From Balneolales bacterium (lineage in GTDB: Bacteria > Bacteroidota > Rhodothermia > Balneolales > Natronogracilivirgulaceae), in assembly GCA_007131625.1 (NCBI GenBank), contig SLQC01000199.1:1-7592 (forward strand): a stretch of 7,592 nt of DNA, written 5' to 3'. The notes below the pieces were generated by a model. It was not told the DNA's origin and made no database searches. It worked only from the letters and a program-made list of their open reading frames with translations. Below, piece by piece: positions 6,837 through 7,592 of the stretch (positions are counted from its first letter, which is position 1; each line of letters starts with the position of its first letter). Both the position numbers and the translations under genes were made by a program.

Positions 6837-7592
6837 CTACCCCACGAACATGTTGTAGAGAGTGGTGGCCAAAACAAGTGCGATCAGTATCGGGCATACA
6901 TACTTGATAAAGAAGGTCCATATATACACGAACTTTCCATTTTCAAGATTTTCAAATCCATGTTTCAGTTCCTCTATTGCACTTTCTGTTTTCCAGAAAT
7001 AGGCCAGAAAGAGACAAAGCATCAGACCACCGAGCGGCAGTCCAACATTATTGAATATGACCACAAGGATATCAATCAAAAAGATTTGGAAAGAGATCAC
7101 AGTGGCAAAAATCATAACAATGCCACCGACTGTATAAGCCGCTTTCTTCCGGGACATTTTCTGCTCATCTATGCAGTAAGAGACGGGTACTTCCAGAAGC
7201 GATATGGTCGATGTCAGTGCAGCCATGCTCAGCAGAACAAAAAAGGAAGTACCGAAAATCAGTCCGAAAAATCCACCCATGCTCTTGAACAGATTGGGGA
7301 GTACGTCAAAAACAAGAGTAGTGCTTGCAAAAAGTCGTCCGTCTTCACCCATAATGGTGATTCCGGCTTGTTGCGCAACAAACATCGCCGGAATCACCAG
7401 CAGTCCGGCAAGAAATGCAATACCCATATCCGCAATGGTAACATAGGTGGCCGACTCGACAATATTCTGGTCTTTTTTCAGATATGATCCGTAGGTTAGC
7501 AACGCACCCATCCCGAGTGAGAGAGAAAAGAAGGCTTGTCCGAGAGCCGAAAACACCAGATTAATGTTTACAGCCGACAGATCAGGAAAAAG
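6837..7592 (-). CDS. Sodium-dependent transporter, neurotransmitter:sodium symporter (NSS/SNF, LeuT-fold) family, C-terminal part
   Basis: The frame is open to the window edge and gives 251 residues before the TAG at 6837-6839; the N-terminal half is missing. NSS proteins import amino acids or related amines with Na+. The visible part begins just before TM6, whose GQAFFSLSLGMG is the family's unwound-helix signature, followed by TYGSYLKKDQ. TM8 carries LTSTIS, whose Thr-Ser pair (visible residues 127-128) corresponds to the Na2-site residues Thr354 and Ser355 of LeuT. Further membrane spans are seen around visible residues 155-177, 178-199 and 225-248, consistent with a bacterial 11- or 12-helix form. 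An Asp in TM7 (visible residue 55) lies where chloride-independent bacterial members place a negative charge. The GTG at 7554-7556 is internal, not a start. Substrate cannot be named. The gene is separated from efp by 92 nt and a promoter, so it probably forms a separate unit. Confidence 0.94.
   Translation of the reverse strand, partial: LFPDLSAVNINLVFSALGQAFFSLSLGMGALLTYGSYLKKDQNIVESATYVTIADMGIAFLAGLLVIPAMFVAQQAGITIMGEDGRLFASTTLVFDVLPNLFKSMGGFFGLIFGTSFFVLLSMAALTSTISLLEVPVSYCIDEQKMSRKKAAYTVGGIVMIFATVISFQIFLIDILVVIFNNVGLPLGGLMLCLFLAYFWKTESAIEELKHGFENLENGKFVYIWTFFIKYVCPILIALVLATTLYNMFVG

Noticed and set aside
6745..6921. N-terminal extension of the efp frame by 59 codons
   Set aside because: It overlaps the transporter gene on the same strand, crosses the promoter, and adds a sequence unlike any EF-P. 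The ATG at 6744 gives the standard EF-P N-terminus.
7554..7556. GTG as start of the transporter gene
   Set aside because: The frame continues upstream to the window edge with residues typical of the segment before NSS TM6, so the gene is cut by the window rather than starting here.

Overview
This is an ordinary chromosomal housekeeping segment, most likely from a member of the Bacteroidota/Balneolota/Rhodothermota (FCB) group. The support is indirect. The protein sequences look like that group. None of the genes in the minus-strand cluster has a convincing Shine-Dalgarno sequence. A promoter of the Bacteroidetes type (TTTG, 20 nt, TAnnTTTG) lies just upstream of efp. Base composition is moderate, roughly mid-40s percent G+C by eye. 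I cannot place it to genus.

Layout. Positions 3-260 hold the 3' end of a plus-strand gene for a UPF0316/DUF2179 membrane protein. A 124-nt convergent spacer follows, carrying about two copies of a 27-28 bp direct repeat. Everything else is on the minus strand. In transcription order (right to left) this is: the 3' part of a sodium-dependent NSS-family transporter gene (6837 to the window edge), a 92-nt spacer with the promoter, then efp, accB, accC, gcvH and guaA separated by only 8-12 nt, then a 121-nt gap and a gene for a secreted TPR plus type-I periplasmic-binding-fold protein (385-2229). No mobile element, CRISPR array, tRNA or rRNA gene, or phage gene was seen.

How the genes relate. 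The block from efp to guaA looks like one operon. EF-P rescues ribosomes stalled at polyproline. AccB and AccC form the biotin carrier and biotin carboxylase half of acetyl-CoA carboxylase, the first step of fatty acid synthesis. GcvH is the lipoyl carrier of the glycine cleavage system and can, in some bacteria, also take part in lipoyl relay. GuaA makes GMP. All are growth-linked core functions. The last protein resembles LpoA-type activators of peptidoglycan synthases or ABC-transporter binding proteins, but no transporter genes adjoin it, so its role is open.

I found no obviously new multi-gene system. The points most worth a second look are the intergenic repeat, the TPR/binding-fold protein without a lipobox, the placement of gcvH inside an acc operon, and the FCB-type promoter.
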